64,000 nt of DNA from Actinokineospora iranica (GTDB taxonomy: Bacteria; Actinomycetota; Actinomycetes; Mycobacteriales; Pseudonocardiaceae), in NCBI RefSeq assembly GCF_900101685.1, contig NZ_FMZZ01000004.1, positions 186,001-250,000 on the forward strand, written 5' to 3'. Made by a program: the position numbers and the translations under genes. Shown here one piece after another: positions 1 to 7,342 of this stretch (position 1 is its first letter; every line of letters begins with the position of its first letter). The notes beneath the pieces are model-generated. The model had not been told where the DNA came from. It did no database searches and was given only the letters and a program-made list of their open reading frames with translations.

Positions 1-319
1 GTTCGCGGAGGGCGGGTAGGGCGGCGATGCGCAGCTGGGGGGCGACTTTCGCGGCTAGTTGCAGCAGGCCTAGGCCGAGTCGGACCTTTGAGCCTTCCCG
101 CCGCACTAGGCCGCGGGCCTGGAGGGGGACCAGGAGGCGGTAGACGGCGGCGCGGCTGGCGCCGATGGCGGTGGCGAGGTCGCTGATGGTGGGGGCTTCG
201 GTGTCGGCGTCGGCGACGGCTTGGAGCAGGGCGAGGCCGCGGTCCAGGGTGAGTGAGCTTTCCTTGGTGGCGGGCGCGGACGGCCGGGGCGCCGGGCCGG
301 ACGAGCGGATGCCCGGCAT
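1..319 (-). CDS. IclR-family transcriptional regulator (N-terminal part, runs off the window)
   Basis: The 106 codons present read as an IclR-type winged helix-turn-helix. A 'SLTLDRGLALLQAV' opening helix is followed by 'ISDLATAIGASRAAVYRLL' (recognition helix) and 'GLVRREGSKVRLGLGLLQL' (wing). The effector domain lies beyond base 1. The ATG at 319-317 begins one base after the fumarylacetoacetase stop, so the gene is the last member seen of a minus-strand operon with fumarylacetoacetase and the gene at 1523-2398. IclR proteins often control aromatic-acid catabolism, and this one probably regulates the homogentisate genes through the palindrome at 2402-2419. That target is inferred from position only. 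Confidence 0.85.
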   Translation of the reverse strand, partial: MPGIRSSGPAPRPSAPATKESSLTLDRGLALLQAVADADTEAPTISDLATAIGASRAAVYRLLVPLQARGLVRREGSKVRLGLGLLQLAAKVAPQLRIAALPALRE

Positions 320-320
320 G

Positions 321-1526
321 TCAGACCGCCGCCACGACGGTTCCCGCGACCTCGGACAGGCCGATCACCGACCCGTCGGGGCCGGGCGCGGTGGCGGTGA
401 TGACAACGGTGTCGCCGTCTTCGAGGAAGGTGCGTTGGGCGCCGTCGTCCAGGGTGATCGGCTCCTTGCCGCCCCAGCTCAGTTCGAGGAACGAGCCGCG
501 TTGGCGTTTCTCCTGGCCGGAGACGGTGCCGGAGGCGAACAGGTCGCCGGGGCGGACGGTGGCGCCGTTGACGGTCATGTGCGCGAGTTGCTGGGCGCAG
601 GAGTACGCCATGCCCGCGAACTCGGGCCGGGTGACGACGGTGCCGTTCCAGGTCACGGTGAGGGTGATGTCCAGGCCCCACGGCTGGTCTTCGACCAGGT
701 AATCCAGCCTGGGGTGGCCGGGGTCGGGCACCGGGACGCGGGCCGCGGCGAAGGCCTCCAGCGGGGTGATCCATGCGCCCAGGGAGGTGGCGAACGACTT
801 GCCCAGGTGCGGGCCGAGGGGGGCGTACTCCCAGGCCTGGATGTCGCGCGCTGACCAGTCGTTGACCAGTGCGACGCCGAAGATGTGCTCCGCGGCTGCG
901 GAGGTGGGCACCCGGCGGGCGACTGGGCCGCCGCAGACGAAGCCGACTTCGGCTTCGATGTCGAGCCGGGTGGTCGGCCCGAACACCGGTCCGTGCTCGC
1001 CCGCGCGCTGCCCGTGCGGGCGGACGACCTCGGTGCCCGAGACGACGACCGTGCCCGACCGGCCGTGGTAGCCGACCGGCAGGTGAGTCCAGTTCGGCAG
1101 GAGGGCTTCACCGTTCGGCCGGAAGATGCGGCCGACGTTCTCGGCGTGGTGGCGCGACGAGTAGAAGTCCACGTAGTCGCCGACGGTGAACGGCAGCCGG
1201 GTACGCGTGTCCGCCAGCGGCAGCAGTTCCGCGCTGTCCGGCGCGGCGGTAGCGGTGACCAGTTCGCGTACGCGCGCGCGAAGAGCGGACCAGGCAGTCC
1301 TACCGGCGGCCAACAGCGGGTCGAGCGAGTCCGCGGAGACCAGCTCGGCGAGCTCCAAGGTGAACTCGTCCGCGAGGGGCCGCAGCGGGAGGGCGTGGTC
1401 GCCGACGCGCACCGCGACGGCCTGCCCCGAAGCCGTCTCCACGACGCCGCAGGGCAGCGTCTGCGGGCCGAACGGGCGGTCGGCGGCGAACGCGGGGTCC
1501 TCGATCCAGGAGCGCGGCGCGGTCAC
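321..1526 (-). CDS. fahA: Fumarylacetoacetase
   Basis: Hydrolyses fumarylacetoacetate to fumarate and acetoacetate, the last step of tyrosine/homogentisate breakdown in the cytosol. About 401 residues, the normal size. Family signatures are visible: 'VGDYVDFYSSRHHAENVG' (metal-binding Asp and catalytic His region), 'RLDIEAEVGFV' (metal-binding Glu pair), 'NDWSARDIQAWEY' and the following 'PLGPHLGKSF'. The GTG start at 1526-1524 overlaps the upstream stop as GTGA; a longer frame open to 1574 would run into the upstream gene and is not preferred. It sits in a minus-strand operon opposite homogentisate dioxygenase, matching its pathway. Confidence 0.95.
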   Translation of the reverse strand: MTAPRSWIEDPAFAADRPFGPQTLPCGVVETASGQAVAVRVGDHALPLRPLADEFTLELAELVSADSLDPLLAAGRTAWSALRARVRELVTATAAPDSAELLPLADTRTRLPFTVGDYVDFYSSRHHAENVGRIFRPNGEALLPNWTHLPVGYHGRSGTVVVSGTEVVRPHGQRAGEHGPVFGPTTRLDIEAEVGFVCGGPVARRVPTSAAAEHIFGVALVNDWSARDIQAWEYAPLGPHLGKSFATSLGAWITPLEAFAAARVPVPDPGHPRLDYLVEDQPWGLDITLTVTWNGTVVTRPEFAGMAYSCAQQLAHMTVNGATVRPGDLFASGTVSGQEKRQRGSFLELSWGGKEPITLDDGAQRTFLEDGDTVVITATAPGPDGSVIGLSEVAGTVVAAV

Positions 1527-2398
1527 AGCAGGCCCAGCCCCTCCAGATCCTCGACGGGCTCCCGCAGCGAGCACGAGCCGTAGGAGCCGAAGACCGCGCG
1601 GACGGCGTGGGCGGCCTGGTCCGACAGCGCTGACGCCTCGCCCGCGAGCACCGCGCCGTCGGTCTCGGAGAGTGCCCCGCGCACGTCGCCGCCGGAGAGC
1701 AGGCGGGCAGTGGCGACCAGCAGGTTCAGGAACCCGTGATGGGTGAACCCGGTCTGCTCGTCGGTGCGGCGGACCGCGTTGTGCAGTCCGGCGGTGGCCT
1801 TGAACGACGCCTCACCGGCGCTGATGACCGCGAGGAAGTCGGCGACCTCGTCCACGCTGGGGAACGCCTCGTGGCTCACCCCGCCGCAGCGGATCTTGGG
1901 CCAGCTGCCGTGCTCCACGACGCGGCGGATGCCCTCCAGCCACTCCGGGCCGCCGCGGCGCGGCTCGACCACCCGGATGACGTCCTCGGGCACGAACTCG
2001 TTGACCCGTTCCAGCCACACGTCGTCCACGTCGGCGGGCGCGGGCATCTCGACCATGCGCAGCGCGAGCAGTTCGGCGCGCGACTCCACGATCGACAGGG
2101 CCTTGGGCACGCCCCCGAGCCCGGTGTCGGTCACCAGCGAGAGCGCCACCGGCTTGGCTGGCTTCGCCTTCACCAACTCGGTGATCAGCTCGGGCAGCCG
2201 GGACGCCTGGCACAGGAACACGCCCAGCACGCCCGCGTGCTCGCCGTCGCGTCCCGCGAGGTGCAGGCGGACCGCGTCGGGCATGGCTGCGTTGCCCGGT
2301 GGGAAGAGAGCGGCGTCGTCGACAAACCGCGCGAACAGCGGCGGGATGCCTCTTGGACCGGGCGCTGGGAGAGGAACGGCGCTTGACACGGCTGACAC
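1523..2398 (-). CDS. Conserved protein of unknown function in the homogentisate operon
   Basis: About 291 residues, soluble, with no signal peptide or membrane helix. Visible blocks include 'FARFVDDAALFPPGNAAM' near the N-terminus, 'VTDTGLGGVPKAL', 'KIRCGGVSHEAFPSVDEV' and 'FKATAGLHNAVR'. The alternating strand/helix pattern and glycine-rich turns would suit a TIM-barrel-like fold, but I cannot name a family. It overlaps the fumarylacetoacetase start by 4 bases (GTGA), so the two are translationally coupled, and it is divergent from homogentisate dioxygenase. A role in tyrosine or homogentisate catabolism is therefore likely. The start is uncertain: a TTG at 2425 would place the operator inside the gene; GTGs at 2398 or 2389 fit better. 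None has a clear ribosome binding site. Confidence 0.8.
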   Translation of the reverse strand: MSAVSSAVPLPAPGPRGIPPLFARFVDDAALFPPGNAAMPDAVRLHLAGRDGEHAGVLGVFLCQASRLPELITELVKAKPAKPVALSLVTDTGLGGVPKALSIVESRAELLALRMVEMPAPADVDDVWLERVNEFVPEDVIRVVEPRRGGPEWLEGIRRVVEHGSWPKIRCGGVSHEAFPSVDEVADFLAVISAGEASFKATAGLHNAVRRTDEQTGFTHHGFLNLLVATARLLSGGDVRGALSETDGAVLAGEASALSDQAAHAVRAVFGSYGSCSLREPVEDLEGLGLL

Positions 2399-2401
2399 GC
2401 T

Positions 2402-2419
2402 AGTAGCGTATCGGCTACT
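2402..2419. promoter_or_regulatory. Palindromic operator candidate between the divergent homogentisate genes
   Basis: A perfect inverted repeat, AGTAGC-N6-GCTACT, lies in the short gap between the minus-strand operon (start near 2398) and homogentisate dioxygenase (start 2470). Its 18-bp dyad and central position suit a dimeric regulator acting on both directions. The IclR protein at 1-319 is the obvious candidate. Binding is inferred, not shown. Confidence 0.55.
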
Positions 2420-2469
2420 GAACAAAGATGTCCGTTATCCGGACTTTTCAGTGGAGTTTCGGAGGGGCC

Positions 2470-3645
2470 ATGCCGCACTACCGCCGCGTCGGGGAGATCC
2501 CCCGAAAGAGGCACACCCAGTTCCGCTCACCGGACGGTTCGCTCTACGCCGAAGAGCTCATGGGCGTCGAGGGTTTCTCCTCGGACTCGGCGCTGCTCTA
2601 CCACCGCCACCTGCCGACCGCGATCGTGAACGCCGAGGTGGTCGAGGATTTCCGCGGCCCGCTGCGGCCAAACCACCCGCTCAAGCCCCGGCACCTGCGC
2701 ACCCAGGACCTCAAGTGGCCCTCGGGGGCCGACGCGGTGACCGGGCGGCGGACTCTCCTGGGCAACTCGGACGTCGTGATCGGCTTCACCGTCGCTACCG
2801 AGCCCAGTCCGCTCTACCGGAACGCGGTAGGCGACGAACTGCTCTATGTGCAGGGCGGTAGCGGCACTGTGGAGACTGTCTACGGCCCCCTGCGGGTCGC
2901 TGACGGCGACTACGTCGTCATCCCGACCTCGACCACTTACCGCGTCGTCCCGGACGGCGAGATGCGGCTCTACGTCGTGGAGGCGACCGGCCATATCGGC
3001 CCGCCCCGGCGCTACCTGTCGGCGAAGGGCCAGTTCCTGGAGCACTCGCCCTACTGCGAGCGCGACCAGCGCGGCCCCACCGAGCCGTTGCTCGCCGACG
3101 GCGAGGACGTCGAGGTCCTGGTCCGCCACCGCGCGGGCCTCACCCGGCTCACCTACGCCAACCACCCGTTCGACGTGGTGGGCTGGGACGGCTGCCTGTA
3201 CCCGTGGGCGTTCCACATCGGCGACTTCGAGCCGATCACCGGCCGCGTGCACCAGCCGCCGCCGGTGCACCAGACCTTCGAGGGCCCGAACTTCGTGGTG
3301 TGCTCGTTCGTGCCGCGCAAGGTCGACTACCACCCCGAGTCGATCCCGGTGCCCTACAACCACGCCAATGTCGACTCCGACGAGTTGATGTTCTACGTGG
3401 GGGGCGACTACGAGGCGCGCAAGGGTTCCGGCATCGGCATCGGCTCCCTGTCGCTGCACCCGTCCGGTTTCACCCACGGCCCGCAGCCGGGCGCGGCCGA
3501 GGCGTCGATCGGGGTGGACTATTTCGACGAAACGGCGGTCATGGTGGACACTTTCCGGCCGCTTGAACTCGGTGAAGCCGCAGGTGAATGCGAGGATTCC
3601 CGTTACGCGTGGTCATGGAGCAGGCGCGGTCCGAACTGGGACTGA
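2470..3645 (+). CDS. hmgA: Homogentisate 1,2-dioxygenase
   Basis: Opens the aromatic ring of homogentisate with O2 to give maleylacetoacetate, using a ferrous iron. About 391 residues with the two-cupin layout of the family. Recognisable blocks are 'ELLYVQGGSGTVET' (first cupin), 'YLSAKGQFLEHSPYCERDQ', 'WAFHIGDFEPITGRVHQPPP' and 'SDELMFYVGGDYEARKGSG', followed by a 'SLHPSGFTHGPQPG' segment. The ATG at 2470 follows a GGAGGGG ribosome binding site, so the upstream ATG at 2428 is not used. It is divergent from fumarylacetoacetase and shares the promoter gap with the palindrome at 2402-2419. No maleylacetoacetate isomerase is seen in the window. Confidence 0.95.
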   Translation: MPHYRRVGEIPRKRHTQFRSPDGSLYAEELMGVEGFSSDSALLYHRHLPTAIVNAEVVEDFRGPLRPNHPLKPRHLRTQDLKWPSGADAVTGRRTLLGNSDVVIGFTVATEPSPLYRNAVGDELLYVQGGSGTVETVYGPLRVADGDYVVIPTSTTYRVVPDGEMRLYVVEATGHIGPPRRYLSAKGQFLEHSPYCERDQRGPTEPLLADGEDVEVLVRHRAGLTRLTYANHPFDVVGWDGCLYPWAFHIGDFEPITGRVHQPPPVHQTFEGPNFVVCSFVPRKVDYHPESIPVPYNHANVDSDELMFYVGGDYEARKGSGIGIGSLSLHPSGFTHGPQPGAAEASIGVDYFDETAVMVDTFRPLELGEAAGECEDSRYAWSWSRRGPNWD

Positions 3646-3727
3646 ATGGTTGTGGACAACTTCTGATGGCCCGCCCTTTTCGCCCGCATAATGACGGTCT
3701 CGTCGGCGGAGCTTGGAGGGCACCGGC

Positions 3728-4258
3728 ATGGCCTACGCGAAGGAACTGGCGGACCCGTGGGGCCTGCTGCTGGCGGTGAGCGCCGCCCTGGTGGCCGTGG
3801 CGATCGACCTGCCCGCCGGGGCCGTCGTCGCCGTGGGCGTGGCCGTGCTCTGCGGCCGCGCGGCGATCATGCTCTGGACCCGCGCCAACAGCGAGCCCGA
3901 GGTGGAGATCGTCCCGGAGCAGGTGTGGCTCGACCGCGCTGTCACCGCTGAGGCCGATTTCCACGCCGCCTCGACAGCGTTGGTCTCGGACTCCTTATCC
4001 GACTGGCTCGCGGACATGGCCGGTGGCATAGAGGACGCCGTCAACACTCTGCACGCTCTCGCGGCCCGCGCCGACGAGCACCCCGAGGTCCTGGCCCACC
4101 TGGAATACGGCGCGCTCGCCCTGGAAGACCTGGTGTCCCGCATCGAGAACCTGGCGAGCGCGGACGCCGACGTGCTCGCCGACTTGGCCGACTATCTCGA
4201 CGTCATCCGCCGCACCGTGGCCGAAACCGAGGAAACCACCCGCCCGACCGTCGGCTGA
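3728..4258 (+). CDS. Small membrane protein of unknown function; its 3' end is repeated at 10316
   Basis: 176 residues. The N-terminal 45 or so residues form two hydrophobic helices ('WGLLLAVSAALVAVAI' and 'GAVVAVGVAVLCGRAAIML'). The rest is acidic and helical, ending 'VAETEETTRPTVG'. No family recognised. The ATG at 3728 follows a GGAGGG ribosome binding site. The last 20 codons plus about 20 bases past the stop recur at 10316-10396 with only synonymous changes in the coding part. This gene's 3' end is therefore the left boundary of the 4.2-10.4 kb accessory island. A TGTGGACAA DnaA-box-like 9-mer lies upstream at 3651-3659. Confidence 0.8.
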   Translation: MAYAKELADPWGLLLAVSAALVAVAIDLPAGAVVAVGVAVLCGRAAIMLWTRANSEPEVEIVPEQVWLDRAVTAEADFHAASTALVSDSLSDWLADMAGGIEDAVNTLHALAARADEHPEVLAHLEYGALALEDLVSRIENLASADADVLADLADYLDVIRRTVAETEETTRPTVG

Positions 4259-4278
4259 GCACCCGGCCCCGGAGACGC
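4196..4278 (+). repeat. Left copy of the island-flanking direct repeat
   Basis: Last 20 codons and stop of the membrane-protein gene plus 20 bases downstream. It matches 10316-10396: the coding part differs at three third-codon positions (gtg/gtc, gaa/gag, gaa/gag) and the downstream part by a few bases. The pattern resembles an attachment site at a gene 3' end, or the remnant of a duplicated or exchanged allele. Confidence 0.75.
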
Positions 4279-4627
4279 ATCGGCGGTCAGGTGGCTGATA
4301 GTTGGCGTCTTGCCGCAGGTCAGGGCGGTCTTCGGTCGTGCACCGGGAATCGGCGCTGGAGTTTTTCCGACGCATTCCGGCGGGACCTTTCAACCCCGGA
4401 TGCTCGCCTTTTTCTTGCGGGGGTGGAAAAGGTGAGACCGCGACCGCCCCCGGTGGCGATCCTGACCCAACGTCCCTGGTAGGCGACACGCGGACGGCAG
4501 GATCGCGGGACTTCTCAGTCACGTCCAGGATAGAGTAATGCTCAGCCAGTATTTGTCATTCATATCTGACGCGGTGACTCTTTCATTGTGGATGCAGGAC
4601 CGGCGTCGTTGAGAAGTGGGGTGAAGG
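4259..4627. other. Intergenic stretch upstream of the XRE regulator
   Basis: 369 bases without a credible gene. The first 20 bases belong to the direct repeat. The last 100 or so are A/T-richer (around 4530-4590) and probably hold the promoter of the regulator at 4628. No integrase, tRNA or further repeat was recognised. Confidence 0.6.
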
Positions 4628-5509
4628 GTGTCTCAAGAGGACGCGACGGGGTCGACGGTGGCACGCCGCCAACTGGGCCGCTTCCTGCGGGAACTGCGGG
4701 GCAGGGCGCGGTACTCGGTGCGGGCGTCGGCGCAGGAGTTCGAGTGGTCTGAGACCAAGATGTGGCGGATAGAGTCAGGTCTGACGTCTATGCGGGGCCA
4801 GGACGTCAAGATGATGTGCCAGTTCTACGGCGCTCCGGAGGAGACCACCACTGCCCTCATGGCGTTGGCCAAGGAGACCAAGGCGAACGGTTGGTGGATG
4901 AGCTACAGCGACGCCATCCCCGAGGACTTCGACCTCTACATCGGTCTCGAAGACGCGGCGGCGGAGCTTGACGGCTACTGGATAGATGTGGTGCCGGGGC
5001 TGTTGCAGACCGAGCGCTATGCCCGCGCCCTGATCGAGAGGCGGGTCGGCATCAGTCCAGAGGTGGTCGATCGCAGGGTGCGGCTCCGCATGGCCAGGCA
5101 CACGTTGCTGTTGCGCATGGTGCGTCCACTGTGGGCGAGGATCGTGCTCGACGAGGCCGTCCTGCATCGCCCGATCGGTGGGGCCGACGTGATGATCGAA
5201 CAGCTTCGGTATCTCGTCGTGATGAGTCAGCGCAACAACCTCGCTATTCGGGTGATTCCGTTCTCTGCCGGTACTCATCGGGGCATCTCGTCCGGCCGGT
5301 TCGTCAAGCTGGACTTCCCGTCCTTGGCGAACGGTTCCCCTTCCGAGCCGACCACGGTCTACGTCGAGGGCTACACCGGAGCGCTCTTCCTGGAGAAGCC
5401 TAACGAGATCGAGCGCTACAGTGAGGCGTTCGCGGAACTCTGGGAAGCCTCGATGAGCGAGGTGGAGTCCGTGAACTACATCGCCAAGCTGGCAAGGGAG
5501 ACGCAGTGA
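4628..5509 (+). CDS. XRE-type helix-turn-helix regulator with DUF5753 domain
   Basis: 293 residues. An N-terminal HTH (about residues 13-68, 'LGRFLRELRGRARYSVRASA' then 'SETKMWRIESG') is followed by the long DUF5753 domain (about 105-285; 'VVPGLLQTERYARALI' and 'RVIPFSAGTHRGISSGRFV' are typical). These proteins are abundant in actinomycetes, usually with a small DUF397 partner. Some such pairs regulate development or antibiotic genes; the target here is unknown. The GTG start at 4628 follows AAGGG-like purines. The stop overlaps the ATG of the DUF397 gene at 5509 (TGATG), so the pair is translationally coupled. Confidence 0.9.
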   Translation: MSQEDATGSTVARRQLGRFLRELRGRARYSVRASAQEFEWSETKMWRIESGLTSMRGQDVKMMCQFYGAPEETTTALMALAKETKANGWWMSYSDAIPEDFDLYIGLEDAAAELDGYWIDVVPGLLQTERYARALIERRVGISPEVVDRRVRLRMARHTLLLRMVRPLWARIVLDEAVLHRPIGGADVMIEQLRYLVVMSQRNNLAIRVIPFSAGTHRGISSGRFVKLDFPSLANGSPSEPTTVYVEGYTGALFLEKPNEIERYSEAFAELWEASMSEVESVNYIAKLARETQ

Positions 5510-5703
5510 TGAGCAGCGACAGGCTGGCCGACGCCCGGTGGTTCAAGAGCACCCGGAGCCTGGAAGAACGCGAGTGCGTCGAGGTGGCCTTCCTGGGCGA
5601 CGGCGAGATCGCGACCCGCGACAGCAAGGTAGGCGGCACCGAGCAGGTGCTGCTCTTCGGCACCCGCCAGTGGGACGCCTTCGTGCGCAACCTGAACGCC
5701 TGA
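5509..5703 (+). CDS. DUF397 small protein, copy 1
   Basis: 64 residues with the DUF397 pattern: 'ADARWFKSTRS', 'ECVEVAFLGDGEIATRDSK' and 'FGTRQWDAFVRNL'. DUF397 proteins pair with XRE/DUF5753 regulators and may act as partners or antagonists; the mechanism is not settled. The ATG at 5509 overlaps the regulator stop by one base; a GTG at 5506 is the alternative. Copy 2 at 5821 is nearly identical over most of its length, which points to recent tandem duplication. Confidence 0.88.
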   Translation: MSSDRLADARWFKSTRSLEERECVEVAFLGDGEIATRDSKVGGTEQVLLFGTRQWDAFVRNLNA

Positions 5704-5723
5704 CAACACCAGACTTCACCACA

Positions 5724-5760
5724 AAGCAGCCCGCCCGCACCCGCTGCGCGCGGGCTGCTT
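5724..5760 (+). terminator. Hairpin between the two DUF397 genes
   Basis: Perfect 11-bp inverted repeat (AAGCAGCCCGC / GCGGGCTGCTT) with a 15-base loop, placed 20 bases after the first DUF397 stop. It looks like an intrinsic terminator or attenuator separating the second copy. Confidence 0.6.
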
Positions 5761-5820
5761 GACGAACACCCCCGTGATCACCATCGTGGAAGCCGCCCTT
5801 CACACAAAGGAGACCCCGCG

Positions 5821-6012
5821 ATGAGCAACGACAAGCTGGCCGACGCCCGCTGGTTCAAGAGCACCCGGAGCCTGGCCGATGAGTGCGTCGAGGTGGCCTT
5901 CCTGGGCGACGGCGAGATCGCGACCCGCGACAGCAAGGCAGGCGGCACCGACTCGGTGCTGCTCTTCGGCACCCGCCAGTGGGATGCCTTCCTACGCAAC
6001 CTGAACGCCTGA
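5821..6012 (+). CDS. DUF397 small protein, copy 2
   Basis: 63 residues and a close paralogue of the protein at 5509-5703. The changes cluster near the N-terminus ('SNDKLADARW', 'SLADECVEV') and around 'GGTDSVLLFG'. An AAGGAG ribosome binding site lies upstream of the ATG. It is separated from copy 1 by a hairpin, so it may be expressed from its own promoter or by read-through. Two DUF397 partners for one regulator could change stoichiometry or let one copy diverge. Confidence 0.88.
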   Translation: MSNDKLADARWFKSTRSLADECVEVAFLGDGEIATRDSKAGGTDSVLLFGTRQWDAFLRNLNA

Positions 6013-6039
6013 CCTCGCCGCAGGCAGCCCGCCCGGGGG

Positions 6040-6591
6040 CTACGCGGGAATCCGGTAGGTCGGAAGAGGCTCGGTAAGCCACACCGGATCGAAGGACAGA
6101 CCGGTCCGCCGTTCCATCGCCGCCAGGCTCGCGGACCGCAAGTGCTCCAACGGGAACTCGTCGTCCCCCACCCACCCCGGCAGCAGGTCGTTGGCTCCAG
6201 CAGGCAACCCGATGAACGTCGGATCGAAGCGCCCCGTGATCCGCCCGTCCACGGCCTGCACAAGCTGATGCCCGTTCACACTCCAGTACACCGAGAAGAA
6301 CAACCCGGTCGGCCTCGACAGCACGCAAGCGACCTCGGCGCCGTTGCCGACCCAGCCGTTCGGCTCAATGGCCACCAGATACTCACCGTGCGCCTTGAAC
6401 TGCACAAGACCGTAGTCGCCCAAGTGCTCGGCTCGCTCGGCATCGGCCTGCCCGAACGTCAGCAGGCCGATCCCCTGATCCACCCCGTAGGCAACCCGCA
6501 CCTCATCCACGGTGCGCCCCCTACTGACAGCCACCGTCCACGACAGGTCGTAAGCCGTGTCCACCCACGTGTAGCGGTTCACACCGCGCAT
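6040..6591 (-). CDS. DUF6461-family protein, candidate partner of the nuclease upstream
   Basis: 183 residues, soluble. It carries the DUF6461 layout: 'YTWVDTAYDLSWTVAVSRG' at the N-terminus, 'EYLVAIEPNGWVGNGAEVA' in the middle, 'FFSVYWSVNGHQLVQAVDG', and a C-terminal 'RRTGLSFDPVWL'. The function of this family is not known to me. It overlaps the NucA/NucB-like gene by 13 bases using the ATG at 6591; a GTG at 6582 would give a GTGA overlap and suits the GGAAG upstream better. Tight coupling to a predicted exported nuclease makes an immunity or chaperone role a reasonable guess. A related intact protein lies at 7343 and a decayed copy of its 5' part at 7973-8080. Confidence 0.85.
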   Translation of the reverse strand: MRGVNRYTWVDTAYDLSWTVAVSRGRTVDEVRVAYGVDQGIGLLTFGQADAERAEHLGDYGLVQFKAHGEYLVAIEPNGWVGNGAEVACVLSRPTGLFFSVYWSVNGHQLVQAVDGRITGRFDPTFIGLPAGANDLLPGWVGDDEFPLEHLRSASLAAMERRTGLSFDPVWLTEPLPTYRIPA

Positions 6592-7208
6592 TCTTCCACC
6601 GGTTCCTCCGCGTCATCGGCGCCGGTGAACGGCTTGGTCGCGACCTTCGCGGGATTCGCGATCACCACCAGGAACCTGTCACCTTGGCCAACGCCTGCCT
6701 TGGCGTAGCCGCCTGCCACTGCCCCGCCCTGGCAGCGCTGCTCACGCAGGGGAACTTCCTCCACACGCGCACCAGAGCCACCCTCATCGGTGGTGGCGAA
6801 GCTGAACTCGTCGCAACTGCCACCGTACTTCGGGACAAACGTGCCGCAGGCCGCAGCGCGGTTCGCGGCCTGCTTGGCCGAGTTGCGGGTCAGGATGGAG
6901 GGAATGCCGTCCGACCATGCCAGTTGGATGTTGCGGGAGATGAACGGCATCTTCGCCGCGTCGATGGGTACGACCTTGAGATCGCCGCACTTGCGAGTGG
7001 TCAGAGCGACTTGTGGCGTGCACTGCTTGACCGTGGACTCACCATCACCGCCGACAAGGAGCTGGAGACCGTCGTCCGCCACGATCACCGGATCATTGCC
7101 GCCGAACAGGTCGCCCACGGTGTCCGCGACTTGATCCACGCCCAAGTAGGCCACGAGACCAGCCACGACCAGGAGCGGCAGGAACATGCCCGTCTTGGTG
7201 CTCGCCAC
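6579..7208 (-). CDS. Membrane-anchored NucA/NucB-like nuclease
   Basis: 209 residues. Residues 7-27 form one hydrophobic segment (signal anchor), so the remainder should face outside. Residues 85-185 resemble the NucA/NucB DNase domain of Bacillus: 'GGSCDEFSFATTDEGG' (130-144) matches the catalytic Asp-Glu region, followed by 'RCQGG' and the closing strand 'GDRFLVVI'. Four cysteines precede or flank the core. NucB-type enzymes degrade extracellular DNA, and the domain is also used as a toxin tip in polymorphic toxins. The GTG start at 7208 follows GGGGG within a palindrome. The gene overlaps the downstream DUF6461 gene. Activity and target are inferred. Confidence 0.78.
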   Translation of the reverse strand: MASTKTGMFLPLLVVAGLVAYLGVDQVADTVGDLFGGNDPVIVADDGLQLLVGGDGESTVKQCTPQVALTTRKCGDLKVVPIDAAKMPFISRNIQLAWSDGIPSILTRNSAKQAANRAAACGTFVPKYGGSCDEFSFATTDEGGSGARVEEVPLREQRCQGGAVAGGYAKAGVGQGDRFLVVIANPAKVATKPFTGADDAEEPVEECAV

Positions 7209-7216
7209 GGATACCC

Positions 7217-7266
7217 CCGCCTACTACATACAGTCGCCATGCGGACACGACAGGTGTAGTAGGCGG
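7217..7266. promoter_or_regulatory. 12-bp palindrome in the divergent promoter region
   Basis: Perfect inverted repeat CCGCCTACTACA / TGTAGTAGGCGG with a 26-base spacer, between the nuclease operon (minus, start 7208) and the DUF6461-like gene (plus, start 7343). Its left arm reaches the nuclease ribosome binding site. It could be a two-half-site operator controlling both transcripts or an RNA hairpin in the nuclease leader. Confidence 0.6.
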
Positions 7267-7342
7267 AGGCGGCAAGACGTGACGCATTCGGGAGGCTGTA
7301 CCCCAGTCGGAGCAGCCGGTGCGACAGCATTCGTAAGACGGG

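Noticed and set aside
2425-2428. Upstream starts TTG 2425 (minus) and ATG 2428 (plus) for the divergent homogentisate genes
   Set aside because: They would place the palindrome inside coding sequence, and the plus-strand ATG lacks a ribosome binding site, whereas ATG 2470 has GGAGGGG.
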